A stretch of DNA of 64,000 nucleotides, taken from an uncultured Bacteroidota bacterium (lineage in GTDB: Bacteria > Bacteroidota > Bacteroidia > Chitinophagales > Chitinophagaceae). The position numbers and the translations under genes were made by a program. Positions 19,501-26,073 of this stretch are shown here, piece by piece; within the stretch, counting starts at the first letter, position 1; each line of letters starts with the position of its first letter. The notes under the pieces were generated by a model. That model did no database searches, was not told the origin of the DNA, and saw only the letters and a list, made by a program, of their open reading frames with translations. The stretch is taken from positions 62,001 to 126,000 of the forward strand of contig CAINUN010000085.1 of NCBI GenBank assembly GCA_903853805.1. The letters are read 5' to 3'.

Positions 19501-19830
19501 AAGTGAATTCGATGAAGCATTTTTCATCCAAACATTAAAGGTATTACTACCAGTAACTGTTCCACTAGCTTTCAACCATTCAACTTTTGTGATTGTTGAA
19601 CCAGCTGGTATACCTAACTCTGACGCAGAGTAGAGATAAGCATACTTTGAGTAGTTAAATGAAGAACTTGCGCTACTACGGTAATAAGGACCGTAAACAA
19701 AATGTGATGAACCACTTGTTGCGCCAATTGTCACCGACGATTGCCCAAAGGAAAAAGTCGGCAAGAATGCTGCAAATAAAAACAGCAAAAGCCAATTTCT
19801 GGTAATTACTTTGGGTTGATTTTGTACCAT
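13501..19830 (-). CDS. Giant multidomain surface protein with T9SS type A sorting domain
   Basis: A 2109-residue exported protein, rich in Ser, Thr, Asn and Gly. The start is the ATG opening MVQNQPKVITRNWLLLFLF, a signal peptide ending near TFSFGQ; the open frame continues 53 codons upstream across the likely promoter. Domains, approximate residues: a beta-sandwich (30-220); two Ig-like units with CSGTP and ITYQWQ-S-NNSTWS (~223-315 and ~800-890); a right-handed parallel beta-helix (~380-780, DGTDYVTISNLNI); a GEVED domain (~900-1060, ending FGETEDYAVTI); fibronectin III-like units (~1070-1310); a lectin/cleaved-adhesin-like domain (~1313-1520). The last 80 residues are a type A sorting domain (NIAPNPATDFITL, SAGVYIVDVTVNG, QFVKQ). 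Probably an adhesin or scaffold. Confidence 0.88.
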   Translation of the reverse strand: MVQNQPKVITRNWLLLFLFAAFLPTFSFGQSSVTIGATSGSSHFVYGPYYRSSASSSFNYSKYAYLYSASELGIPAGSTITKVEWLKASGTVTGSNTFNVWMKNASSNSLTNNSTWNSLVASASQVYSSTSQSFAAANDSWEEVNLSSSFTYNGGSLQIMTDFAFSGTASAANNFYVNAANGKALGWATTTPIAGTMTLTAASYGDNRPTIRITYSSGTACSGTPTAGAATSSASGAVCSGTSVELNLSGNSVGSGITYQWQESTNNSTWSNMGSSSTVSAVTINPTSSKYYRTVVTCSSNSSTSSSVQVAVNAAFAGGTYTINPGAAASSTNFQTFTAFANALGCSISGPVVVNVTAGTYNEQFKLGAVGGTSATNTITINGGGATISNVSISSNDRGVVTLDGTDYVTISNLNITSSSSSNTSYGWGVFITNNADHNTISGCTITLNSSTASSNYAGIVVSGSSQSATAPGSNCDYTTINNNTIIGGYYGISLVGNISTTTDGQVISNNTVKDFYLYGIYTGGINSSSIFSNNIHRLTRSSNINDFYGIWVYNNSTNVSIYKNRIHDPATLATQNSFSFYGIGFSNCDDPLNPNLTNPNRVYNNVLYNLQGNGNQTSLYNFNSYVRWYYNSVSSDYPATNGGNTFGFYVENTNTNGCYVTLQNNNISITRGGNTGFNTCLEIRCYGGIGVTNNTPTISNNNYFSSTTGHIFRYWNAPNSVGTVGDANSLPSNFFTWSGLGFGCVLVNPFFVNATGGNLQPSAPSLNGAAVVIAGITTDFNANTRNVTTPDIGAYEFNVTTCSGTPSTPVFNPTSSTACAGVSFGMALASFPTGNGITYQWQSSPNNSTWSNISGATTPTYTASQSSVTYYRVQATCTNSSITVPSNVMTVNMSANSLCYCASYAVGSNNGEITGVTFGSLSNSSTCTTTGGTGSMQGLYSNYTSSVSPSLVTKGTKVPFSIEVGTCDNAANGFAKIYIDYNVNGSFYDAGEEVFVSNAFVSNNGTTLSGVITIPLTATSGTTRMRVVMMETSNAADITPCGTYSFGETEDYAVTIAGNTGTQPTVTLSTVASTSVKLSILNGTGISGTFIVASTAPLTYDPVNFTSYACQNNASTVSFDTLGTLMANGKAVVTSTGKNAKTVSVTIKGLRSGIRYYFSVYSYTTAVGGRVYNSAVSVDTLTTVVAPNVKAIVSDVVSNEKDANSAILRWTNGNGAGRIVVIANNALAPTTPTIDQPYAGNTSFGNGDAIASTNYIVRTISNYAPSQNDSVVVTNLEAGAKYTFTVYEFNGIQQTGEAIRYGGAASKKFFTTSVDYVSVAKNLIGLGLTQDFDAMSGTSQLPVGWHSTSSLTEDDGTSSASGNYNYGSTSSSNRSLGSLGASNFGIRIKNATTGNGSITWTSLLVRYTGKQWRNGDGSNDALTVQYSTDAYMFNDANIYSSNSAATWTNASSNLTFTAPQTAPSNSSIDGDVNGNFTTKLASIVASVPAQSYIWIRWVNSNGAVVSDGLAVDDVTIIPFSETYNTNDVVTAGTKVMGLNIVGNASVSGNVSVKHALNIEAGATLDLTALPTKFTINETHYGTGKFSVDGDDDLIIGSLASNPTIYCDATNNVFKSLLIKGSTTLGNATHVNSYVTVDGATLTTGGNLTLDATISSAAYIGKLLNGGSVSGDVTVKVVTSSYPNYRFIGHPFSSAIPVSQLNDNMTLDLSGGSNQNLWYYDPSTSGLGGGSLLALSSSSVWTGYTSLTDNWSSNTGIRVYTNADQTLDMTGPVNQNSVTVTKTAGLSGITSVGNPYPAPVKLLATNIPGGVSSIYYWNPNTNGGVGSWTTKTGTKIQNLIIPMCGSFIAVSAPSATTSWTFAESDKQKSSVITNYFRPSDENDNSIGLTLNINKGANFLDELSVYFDDKSSSVNEFSTDGIKMANPGLDFYTKSADNIELAVDSRKYINGSIIPVGINKAQVGKYSINVAEWTVPSTTPVYLVDAYTNKTVSLSSNSIYSFNIDNNPNSQGNKRFYLQLGKQVNVEDLLSVNIAPNPATDFITLSVNGNLDGNASVKVISMTGTVMINTTMESIAHSQLSIPVNQLSAGVYIVDVTVNGNRMTKQFVKQ

Positions 19831-20216
19831 AGTTTTAGATTTTGTGCGCTTACTCTTTAATGGATTTTCAGCAAACTCCGTTTTATTTTTTAAGCTTTTA
19901 ATTAAGTACTCTGCTTGGTAAAACATTTCAATTTTCATGAGAAGGGTATCTCTTTTTTTATCAGTTTTCAAAGATAGTAACATCAACAATAAAATCCAAA
20001 CTCACCTACACAATTACATTGTGGAGGCAGATGAAAAATGATTGGATTTCTGTGATGTTGGCGCTAAAGTATAAAATAAATCCAACTTTTCAAGTAGTAT
20101 TCGAAAAATATTTTTAAACGTTATCGATAAGTTAATATACTGAGCGAAGTAATTTCATTGAAAAACAAAGCCATTAACCATATTAGTTCTTTATTTAATT
20201 TTTGTTTGTTTTTCCC
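19831..20216. other. Intergenic region and long leader of the giant gene
   Basis: 386 AT-rich bases between the giant gene and the isoaspartyl peptidase gene, both on the minus strand. It holds the promoter at 19969-19999 and a predicted ~130-nt leader. A 10-bp palindrome (TTATCGATAA) occurs near 20120. I see no credible small ORF and no clear terminator after the peptidase gene. Confidence 0.5.
19969..19999 (-). promoter_or_regulatory. Bacteroidota-type promoter of the giant gene
   Basis: On the minus strand: TTTGG with TTG at 19997-19999, a 20-nt spacer, then TATCTTTG at 19969-19976 (exact TAnnTTTG). Its position inside the upstream extension of the open frame supports the downstream ATG at 19830 as the real start. 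Confidence 0.55.
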
Positions 20217-21167
20217 CTATTTGTAATATGCAATTACATTTTTGTCCTTTTCAGATTTTGCTGCTCTAAACATTCCTGAAGAGTTAAAACAGAATTCATA
20301 CTCCCCAATTGAGTTAACAGCAATAACACCTCCTTCTCCTCCTAAGCTTACTAGCTTTTCTTTAACAACTTTATTGCACGCTTCGCTTAAACTATATCCT
20401 TTGTATTCTATCAAGCAACTTATGTCGTAAGCAACTACTGAACGAAGAAAAAACTCGCCATGACCAGTACATGAAATGGCGCAAGTATTATTGTTGGCAT
20501 AAGTACCAGAACCAATAACTGGGCTATCCCCTATCCTTCCAAAACGTTTGTTAGTCATACCTCCAGTTGAGGTTGATGCAGCTAGATTTCCATGACTATC
20601 ACATGCAACTGCACCTACTGTTCCAAACTTGTGATTTGAATTTGGAATCATTCCTTTCAAGTTATCGTCTTTGTGGTCTAATTGATAATAATCGCTATCA
20701 CGTATAGCTATCCATTGGTCATATCTATCCTTGTTGTAAAAGTATTCGTCAGGTGCAAATTCAAGCCCACGGCTTAATGCAAATTCTCCAGCACCTTTTC
20801 CACTTAAAAAAACATGTCCTGAATGTAGCATCACCTCTTTAGCAAGAAGAACTGGGTTTTTGATGTTTCTTACCCCTGCAATAGCACCTGCTGCAAGCGT
20901 GCTTCCATCCATAATTGCAGCATCCATTTCATGTAGTCCTTTCTTTGTAAAAACAGACCCTCTCCCTGCATTGAAAATCGGGTTGTTTTCCAATTCTACA
21001 ATTGCAGTCGCAACACTTTCAATTGCTGTTCCTCCTTTTTCTAAAACAGCATAACCTTTGTTCAGCGCGGTTTCTAAACCTTCGTGATAATTTGCTTCCT
21101 GTTCTTTATTCATCATCGATGGAGTGATGTTTCCAGCTCCACCATGAATTACTAATGTTATTGCCAT
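20217..21167 (-). CDS. Isoaspartyl peptidase / L-asparaginase (Ntn hydrolase)
   Basis: A plant-type asparaginase of 316 residues that cleaves itself to expose a threonine nucleophile and hydrolyses beta-aspartyl peptides and asparagine. The N-terminal signature VIHGGAGNI is present. The self-cleavage site is FGTVGAVACDSHGNLAASTSTGG, with Thr183 as nucleophile, followed by GRIGDSPVIGSGTYAN and the substrate-binding GHGE. No signal peptide, so cytoplasmic. It is the last gene of a three-gene run after the permease and phosphoribosyltransferase genes, 21 bases behind the latter. Confidence 0.92.
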   Translation of the reverse strand: MAITLVIHGGAGNITPSMMNKEQEANYHEGLETALNKGYAVLEKGGTAIESVATAIVELENNPIFNAGRGSVFTKKGLHEMDAAIMDGSTLAAGAIAGVRNIKNPVLLAKEVMLHSGHVFLSGKGAGEFALSRGLEFAPDEYFYNKDRYDQWIAIRDSDYYQLDHKDDNLKGMIPNSNHKFGTVGAVACDSHGNLAASTSTGGMTNKRFGRIGDSPVIGSGTYANNNTCAISCTGHGEFFLRSVVAYDISCLIEYKGYSLSEACNKVVKEKLVSLGGEGGVIAVNSIGEYEFCFNSSGMFRAAKSEKDKNVIAYYK

Positions 21168-21188
21168 GGAATTTTTTACTTTATTTTT

Positions 21189-21686
21189 TCAATGCAAATA
21201 TGCTGCAACAATTTCATCATTTTCACAAACAACTTCTATGTGATTTTGAAGTGTTGTTGCTATAGAATGTCCAACAATATCAGGCTGAATTGGAAATGAT
21301 TTGTGTTTACGATCTACCAAAACAGCAATAGTTATTTTCAGTACTTGCAAATCAAGCAAAGGCTTTAGTGCATACAACAATGTTTTGCCTGAATTAGCAA
21401 CATCATCTATTAAAACAACAGAGTTGGAAATAGATTGTTCACTCAATACAATTGCTTCGTTTAAGGGAGATTTTTTATTAAGTGAAACAGTAAATACTTT
21501 GATTGAAATTGGAGCAATTTCTTTCAACCTCTTAGCAAGATTTTTTGCCAAAACTTTACCAGCACCTTCAATGCCTATCAACGTAATTTCTTGCTCTGAA
21601 CTATTTTGTTCCCAAATTTCGAAAGCCATTCTTTGTAGCTTTCTATCAATTTGTTTTTGGTCTAAAATCAATACTTGTTTTTCCAT
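21189..21686 (-). CDS. PyrR-like phosphoribosyltransferase
   Basis: A 165-residue type I phosphoribosyltransferase. The PRPP loop is VVLIDDVANSGKTL. The following VLVDRKHKSFPIQPDIVGHSIAT resembles the flexible-arm region of PyrR (LVDRGHRELPI-DFVGK), and PyrR proteins can act as uracil phosphoribosyltransferase or as pyr attenuator. No pyrimidine genes are nearby, so a regulatory role is not supported by context. It lies 5 bases after the permease gene and 21 before the isoaspartyl peptidase gene. Confidence 0.75.
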   Translation of the reverse strand: MEKQVLILDQKQIDRKLQRMAFEIWEQNSSEQEITLIGIEGAGKVLAKNLAKRLKEIAPISIKVFTVSLNKKSPLNEAIVLSEQSISNSVVLIDDVANSGKTLLYALKPLLDLQVLKITIAVLVDRKHKSFPIQPDIVGHSIATTLQNHIEVVCENDEIVAAYLH

Positions 21687-21691
21687 AAAAA

Positions 21692-22945
21692 TTAATGCGT
21701 TCGAATGGCAACAACTGGATCTAATTTAGATGCTGCCTTTGCTGGAATAAATCCTGCCAAAATTCCTACAATAGCTGAAATACTTAACCCTACTATGAAA
21801 TTTTTTGAAGATAGCACTATTGGAAAATCAAAATAATTGGTCATTGCAAAACTAAGTACCAACACAATAAAAACACCTAACAAACCACCAATCAAACAAA
21901 GTGTAACGGCTTCTAACAAAAACTCTAGGAGTATGCTTCCTGAACGTGCCCCGATTGCTTTTTTTAAACCAATAATTTTTGTTCTCTCTTTTACTGTTAC
22001 AAACATGATATTGGCAATTCCAAAACCGCCAACAATCAGTGAAAACCCAGCAATTACCCAGCCAATTACGTTGATGGTTTTAAATAAAATGTCTAATCGT
22101 TCTGTTATTTGACTCAATTGATTTATTGCAAAATCGTTGTGTTGACCTGGCTTCACTTTTCTTACTCTTCTTAAAACACCAACTACTTCATCCTTCACAT
22201 CTTCAAGTGATTTTCCAGTACTTGCTTTTACCATCAAAAAAGGGTCATAATTAACGGAGCGTGTTTCGACCATAGTTGTTGCTATGTAGTAGGAAAATAT
22301 AATGGCATTGTCATAGTCAAAACCCGCCATATTCTTACCTACTTTCTTCATGACACCAACTACTGTAAAAGCTTTTCCTTTTAAAGAGATATGCTTTCCA
22401 ATTGCATCTACATTTCCAGGAAAAAGATTTTGATAAACCGATTCGCCGATAACAACAGATTGAACGCCTCCATTGATTTCAGAAGAAGATAAGTAGCGCC
22501 CGTTTTGAATTTCAATGTTCTGTAGCTTATCAAAATGATGCATCACAGCATAACAGGAAATGCCTGTTGCTTCTTCGCTCAAGTATTTAATGCTATAACC
22601 TTCGAGCGGCAAACAAAGTGTTAGATAATCAATATCTGCAACTTCATGTTCAATGGCACGATATTCATCTATTGACATGCTTTTTCTGCGCCAAAATTCC
22701 CACCATTTATACTCGCCACCTTCATCCATCCATGGCCAACGACCAATATACAAAACATCATTTCCAAGAGAAGACATTTCGTTGCGAATGTTATTCTTCA
22801 TGCTGTCGATAACCGTGAGCACTGCTATGATGCAAAAGATGCCAATGGTAATGCCAAGCAAGGAAAGAAAAGTGCGCAATTTGTTCACTTTCAATTCTTG
22901 AAACGACTGAACGACACTTGTTGAAATGATTTGACCTATCTGCAT
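21692..22945 (-). CDS. ABC transporter permease (MacB/FtsX type)
   Basis: A 417-residue permease of the MacB type: one N-terminal transmembrane helix (LRTFLSLLGITIGIFCIIAVLTVID), a ~230-residue periplasmic MacB_PCD domain (GNDVLYIGRWPWMDEG to ~ residue 270) and a C-terminal FtsX domain with three helices. The TKIIGLKKAIGARSGSILLEFLLEA coupling segment is typical. The start is ATG 22945 (MQIGQIISTS), because the 13 upstream residues in frame do not fit the family. No ATPase or membrane-fusion partner is adjacent. First gene of the run to the phosphoribosyltransferase and peptidase genes. Confidence 0.88.
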   Translation of the reverse strand: MQIGQIISTSVVQSFQELKVNKLRTFLSLLGITIGIFCIIAVLTVIDSMKNNIRNEMSSLGNDVLYIGRWPWMDEGGEYKWWEFWRRKSMSIDEYRAIEHEVADIDYLTLCLPLEGYSIKYLSEEATGISCYAVMHHFDKLQNIEIQNGRYLSSSEINGGVQSVVIGESVYQNLFPGNVDAIGKHISLKGKAFTVVGVMKKVGKNMAGFDYDNAIIFSYYIATTMVETRSVNYDPFLMVKASTGKSLEDVKDEVVGVLRRVRKVKPGQHNDFAINQLSQITERLDILFKTINVIGWVIAGFSLIVGGFGIANIMFVTVKERTKIIGLKKAIGARSGSILLEFLLEAVTLCLIGGLLGVFIVLVLSFAMTNYFDFPIVLSSKNFIVGLSISAIVGILAGFIPAKAASKLDPVVAIRTH

Positions 22946-22955
22946 GGCGGTTTCA

Positions 22956-22963
22956 CAAAAATA
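22956..22963 (-). promoter_or_regulatory. Possible -7 element before the permease gene
   Basis: TATTTTTG on the minus strand fits TAnnTTTG exactly and lies 10 nt before the ATG at 22945. No TTG occurs at the expected -33 distance, so this is weak. Confidence 0.25.
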
Positions 22964-23029
22964 GAAGAAGCAATTAACTTTCACGCAGGTTTTTATGAAA
23001 CTTTATCTTAGCAGCTTCAAACACACTGT

Positions 23030-24301
23030 GTGCAACTCACCCAACATTTTCTCTCTAAAAATCCTGTTCTGAAAAACAAATTTTTCAGACGGTTTTTCAC
23101 CTACCGTTTTGGGTTAATCATGGCTTTGAATATGCAAACCACCATCATTAGCTATTTGCTGTATCAAATTACGCACGATGAACTTTCGCTTGGCATTCTT
23201 GGGCTTGCCGAAGTAATTCCTGCAATTGGTGTTTCTTTTATTTCAGGTCATTTTGTTGACAAAAAAGAGAAAAGAACCCTTTTGAAACAACTACTCATCG
23301 GTTATTTATTCCTCACAGGGTTTTTCATTTTGATAGCTACAAAACAATTTCAACATTCCAACTCTATTTCATTGGTAGCTCTTTGTATTTATTTTGGTGT
23401 TTTTGTTGGTGGTGCATTGCGCGCGTTTTTAAGTCCTTCAAGTTTTGCATTATTGGGTCTAATTGTGCCAAGAGAGCAATATACCAACGCATCAACTTGG
23501 AGCAGTACTGCGTGGCAATTGGGCGCGGTATTAGGACCTTTAGCTGGGGGTACTTTAATTGCCATAAGCGGCTATCAAATCAGTTTGTTTTCGGTTTTTG
23601 TTTTAGAATTGATTGCCTTGATGGCTGTGATTTTCATTCCCAAACAAAATTTATTGAAAAGAGAAAAGGAAGCTTTCTTTTCAAGCCTTAAAACAGGAAT
23701 TCAATTTGTGTTCAATACTAAAATTATTCTCGCTGCATTGGCACTCGACATGTTTGCAGTTTTGTTTGGTGGCGCCGTTGCATTATTACCTGTTTATGCA
23801 ACAGATATTTTGAAGGTGGGCGAAGTAGGATTTGGGTTTTTGCGTGCTGCACCAGGCATTGGTTCCATCATTATGTTGGTGTTGTTGGCTTTTTATCCTT
23901 TAAAAAATAACCCCGGAATCAAAATGCTTATCTGCATTGCTTTATTTGGCGTGTCCACCATCATTTTTGGCATCTCTACCAACTTCTATTTGTCTTTTAT
24001 GATGTTGCTTTTGGGCGGTTTGTTTGATGCGGTAAGTGTAGTAATTCGTGGCACGATTTTGCAATTGAAAACACCTGAAGAAATGCGCGGCAGAGTGGCT
24101 GCCGTCAACACCATGTTCATCAGTTCTTCCAACGAATTGGGCGCGCTTGAAAGCGGGGTAACTGCAAAACTAATGGGCACCAAAACGGCAGTGGTTTTTG
24201 GTGGGTTGATGACGCTTGTGGTGGTGTTGGTTACTTACCTTAAAACGCCGGTGTTGAAAACCTTGAATTTAGAGGGGCATTCAAAGGATAAGGAGCAGTA
24301 A
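23030..24301 (+). CDS. MFS transporter (EntS/MFS_3-like)
   Basis: A 423-residue major facilitator with twelve predicted helices. The N-half contains ILGLAEVIPAIGVSFISGHFVDKKEKR, which carries the loop 2-3 signature (G-x3-D-x2-(K)R), and the LGAVLGPLAGG segment. The C-half has PEEMRGRVAAVNTMF, typical of the MFS_3 group that includes enterobactin exporter EntS. Substrate unknown. The start is GTG at 23030; the next ATG would remove the N-terminal FRRFFTYRFG helix start. Divergent from the permease gene, sharing an 84-bp upstream region. Confidence 0.85.
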   Translation: MQLTQHFLSKNPVLKNKFFRRFFTYRFGLIMALNMQTTIISYLLYQITHDELSLGILGLAEVIPAIGVSFISGHFVDKKEKRTLLKQLLIGYLFLTGFFILIATKQFQHSNSISLVALCIYFGVFVGGALRAFLSPSSFALLGLIVPREQYTNASTWSSTAWQLGAVLGPLAGGTLIAISGYQISLFSVFVLELIALMAVIFIPKQNLLKREKEAFFSSLKTGIQFVFNTKIILAALALDMFAVLFGGAVALLPVYATDILKVGEVGFGFLRAAPGIGSIIMLVLLAFYPLKNNPGIKMLICIALFGVSTIIFGISTNFYLSFMMLLLGGLFDAVSVVIRGTILQLKTPEEMRGRVAAVNTMFISSSNELGALESGVTAKLMGTKTAVVFGGLMTLVVVLVTYLKTPVLKTLNLEGHSKDKEQ

Positions 24302-24394
24302 ATACTGACGAAAATCATCATAATTTTTTGGCTTTGGATGATGAATGTAATGTCAATTCCCCTTTAACTTTACAGCAATCAAAAATTTAATTGT

Positions 24395-25333
24395 ATGGCT
24401 AGAATCATTCATCCCGAAGATTTTTCTACGCAGCAAAGTCGCTTTGGCTCTATTTATGATAAAAATAAAGCCGATGGTGTCAACAGCGATGCTGCCTCTT
24501 TTGTCAAAGAAAAAAACATCAACATGGACAAGCTGAAGGCAGATGCCGCTAATGCGCTCGTGTTTGAAAAAACGCGCATCAGCTACACCATTATTTCAGT
24601 GGCTGCTACCGAAGCACGCGACCATCATTTTGAAGATGTTTGGAAGTTTACCATCGATGGTTTTCAGTTTTTAAAGAAGTTTTACAAAAAAGACCTCACC
24701 AAATTATTGGCTTGGGGCGCACCTGTGGTAAATGGCTCGAAGTTGAAATACCCAAGCGAGTTTATAAAGTGCCATGATATAGCAATCGCGCTTTTGCAAA
24801 AACATGCTAGCGAAGGCGCTAATAGTTTGTTGATTCCTTTTATCGCTAAAAACAATTGTAAAATAGTTGACTTAACCCAACATGCTGCTGATGCGCTTAC
24901 TGCACACAATACAAGCGAGGCAAATTCAATGTTGGCAGAAGGAATGACATCAAAACGCAATCAACTTTGGAACCCAATTTGGCAAACCACCAAAGACATT
25001 ACCGACTTCCTTGCGGGGCTGAATAATAATGACAAAAAAGCCCTCGGCGAATGGGGTGTGGTGGTAGATGATAGTCCGCGAAAACCGAAGGAAAGAAACA
25101 GCGTGGTAAAGCCGCAAGCGAAGAAACTAAGCAATGGCATTGTGAACGGTAGTAGTTTTGAAAATACGGGCAAAACCATTTTGCATGTTTACCCTGGCAA
25201 AACCACTGTGGGCAATCCCAACATTGTGAAGCCGGGCGAAAAACTGAATATGGGCAAGGGTTTTAGCACCATCACTGTGGTGAATATGGATTTGTTAGAG
25301 GCAGGAAGTTTTAAGGTGTTGACTCAGAAATAA
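24395..25333 (+). CDS. Hypothetical protein, helical N-terminus and beta-rich C-terminus
   Basis: A 312-residue cytoplasmic-looking protein that I do not recognise. No signal peptide or membrane helix. Residues ~1-225 look mainly helical (VFEKTRISYTIISVAATEAR, EFIKCHDIAIALLQKH, LWNPIWQTTKDITDFLAGL). After a basic linker (~230-250, PRKPKERNSVVKPQAKK) comes a ~60-residue region with short strands and glycines (TGKTILHVYPGKTTVGN, KPGEKLNMGKGFSTITVVN). Base composition appears slightly richer in G+C than its left neighbours. The stop codon is directly followed by an in-frame ATG and a 21-bp heptad repeat array. Confidence 0.75.
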   Translation: MARIIHPEDFSTQQSRFGSIYDKNKADGVNSDAASFVKEKNINMDKLKADAANALVFEKTRISYTIISVAATEARDHHFEDVWKFTIDGFQFLKKFYKKDLTKLLAWGAPVVNGSKLKYPSEFIKCHDIAIALLQKHASEGANSLLIPFIAKNNCKIVDLTQHAADALTAHNTSEANSMLAEGMTSKRNQLWNPIWQTTKDITDFLAGLNNNDKKALGEWGVVVDDSPRKPKERNSVVKPQAKKLSNGIVNGSSFENTGKTILHVYPGKTTVGNPNIVKPGEKLNMGKGFSTITVVNMDLLEAGSFKVLTQK

Positions 25334-25438
25334 ATGGACAAAACACAAAGAAAAGTGGACAAAATCCTCAAAAAAATGGACAAAAACATTGATAAAATGG
25401 ACAAAATTCAAAGAAAAATGGACAGAATTTTCAATTAA
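25334..25438 (+). CDS. Candidate 34-residue heptad-repeat peptide
   Basis: The ATG abuts the TAA of the preceding gene (TAAATG) in the same frame. The 34 codons are four exact heptads plus a fifth truncated by TAA: MDKTQRK, VDKILKK, MDKNIDK, MDKIQRK, MDRIFN. Met/Val at position a and Ile or a polar residue at d, with Lys, Arg and Asp elsewhere, is a coiled-coil pattern. It might be a coupled peptide or a lost C-terminal coiled coil of the 312-residue protein. The opposite strand is also open, so coding status is uncertain. Confidence 0.35.
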   Translation: MDKTQRKVDKILKKMDKNIDKMDKIQRKMDRIFN

Positions 25439-25480
25439 ATGGACAAAATTTTGAGTGAAAAGGACAAAAAAATGAGGGCA
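25334..25480 (+). repeat. Seven tandem copies of a 21-bp heptad-coding unit
   Basis: Units start at 25334, 25355, 25376, 25397, 25418, 25439 and 25460, each beginning (A/G)(T/A)GGACA(A/G)A and then diverging. The period stays exactly 21 bases through an internal TAA, so the array kept its heptad phase. The array ends at the terminator hairpin beginning at 25475. Confidence 0.8.
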
Positions 25481-25503
25481 GTGCATAAAGCATTGCCCTT
25501 TTT
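25475..25503 (+). terminator. Intrinsic terminator after the heptad array
   Basis: 10-bp stem with one G-T pair: AGGGCAGTGC at 25475-25484 with 25490-25499, loop ATAAA, followed by TTTT. It ends transcription of the 312-residue protein gene and the repeat array, and overlaps the last repeat unit. Confidence 0.8.
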
Positions 25504-25587
25504 GAATTAGCTTATCAAAACAGTTTGGCGAAGCATCTGCTTTGTAACTTACACAAAGAATAAAACATAAAATAAACAGCACCTACA

Positions 25588-25632
25588 ATCAACAGAAAAG
25601 CCACAGCAAAAAACTGTGGCTTTTCTGTTGAT
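25588..25632. terminator. Long perfect hairpin, probably a bidirectional terminator
   Basis: Perfect 19-bp stem: 25588-25606 with 25614-25632, loop CAAAAAA. The core AAAAGCCACAG / CTGTGGCTTTT supplies U-rich strands in both directions. It lies 14 bases past the stop codon of the small secreted protein gene (minus strand) and also faces the plus-strand gene. Confidence 0.75.
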
Positions 25633-25646
25633 AAAAAACGGAACAA

Positions 25647-26018
25647 TTATTTAGACAATGATTGTTGGTATTTTTTAGCTTGGTTATCTTTTAAAACCTC
25701 GAGATACATTCTTGTTCTGTTGGATTCAATTTCTTTAAGCATATTGTCTTTGTTAGCATCATTCATTTGCATCACAATTTGCTTTCTTCTTTCAGCATTC
25801 AAGTTTGCTTCTTTGATTTGCGCTTTTTGCTCCGTTGATAAGCTGCCCACTAATTTTTCCAATTTTTGAGTAGCATCATCTGCGCTTTTTTCAATGGCAG
25901 ATTGAGGATTAGCCTTTTGTGCAACCATTTCTTTAGTGTTGCTAGTGGCTTTATTTTGTGCAGCACCATTGAAGGTAAAACCCAACGCTGCAACAGCAAG
26001 TACGAGTATTTTTTTCAT
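25647..26018 (-). CDS. Small secreted helical protein (LTxxQ/Spy-like)
   Basis: A 123-residue exported protein. Start at ATG 26018 (MKKILVLAVAALGFTFNGAAQ gives the signal peptide); the longer frame would overlap clpB. The mature part is charged and helical, with LSTEQKAQIKEANLNAERRKQ and a later NRTRMYLEVLKDNQAKKYQQ, similar to periplasmic Spy/CpxP-like LTxxQ proteins of Bacteroidota (often DUF4890-type). It may be a periplasmic chaperone or stress protein; the match is by pattern only. Located just after clpB on the same strand. Confidence 0.65.
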   Translation of the reverse strand: MKKILVLAVAALGFTFNGAAQNKATSNTKEMVAQKANPQSAIEKSADDATQKLEKLVGSLSTEQKAQIKEANLNAERRKQIVMQMNDANKDNMLKEIESNRTRMYLEVLKDNQAKKYQQSLSK

Positions 26019-26073
26019 AAAATTATTTTTATCGAAAATAGTGTTTCTCATAATTGTTACAAAATTAGTGTTG

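Noticed and set aside
25295-25582. 95-codon minus-strand ORF with FVHF repeats across the heptad array
   Set aside because: It is the complement of the 21-bp repeat and overlaps the end of the 312-residue gene and a terminator; the plus-strand heptads make better protein sense.
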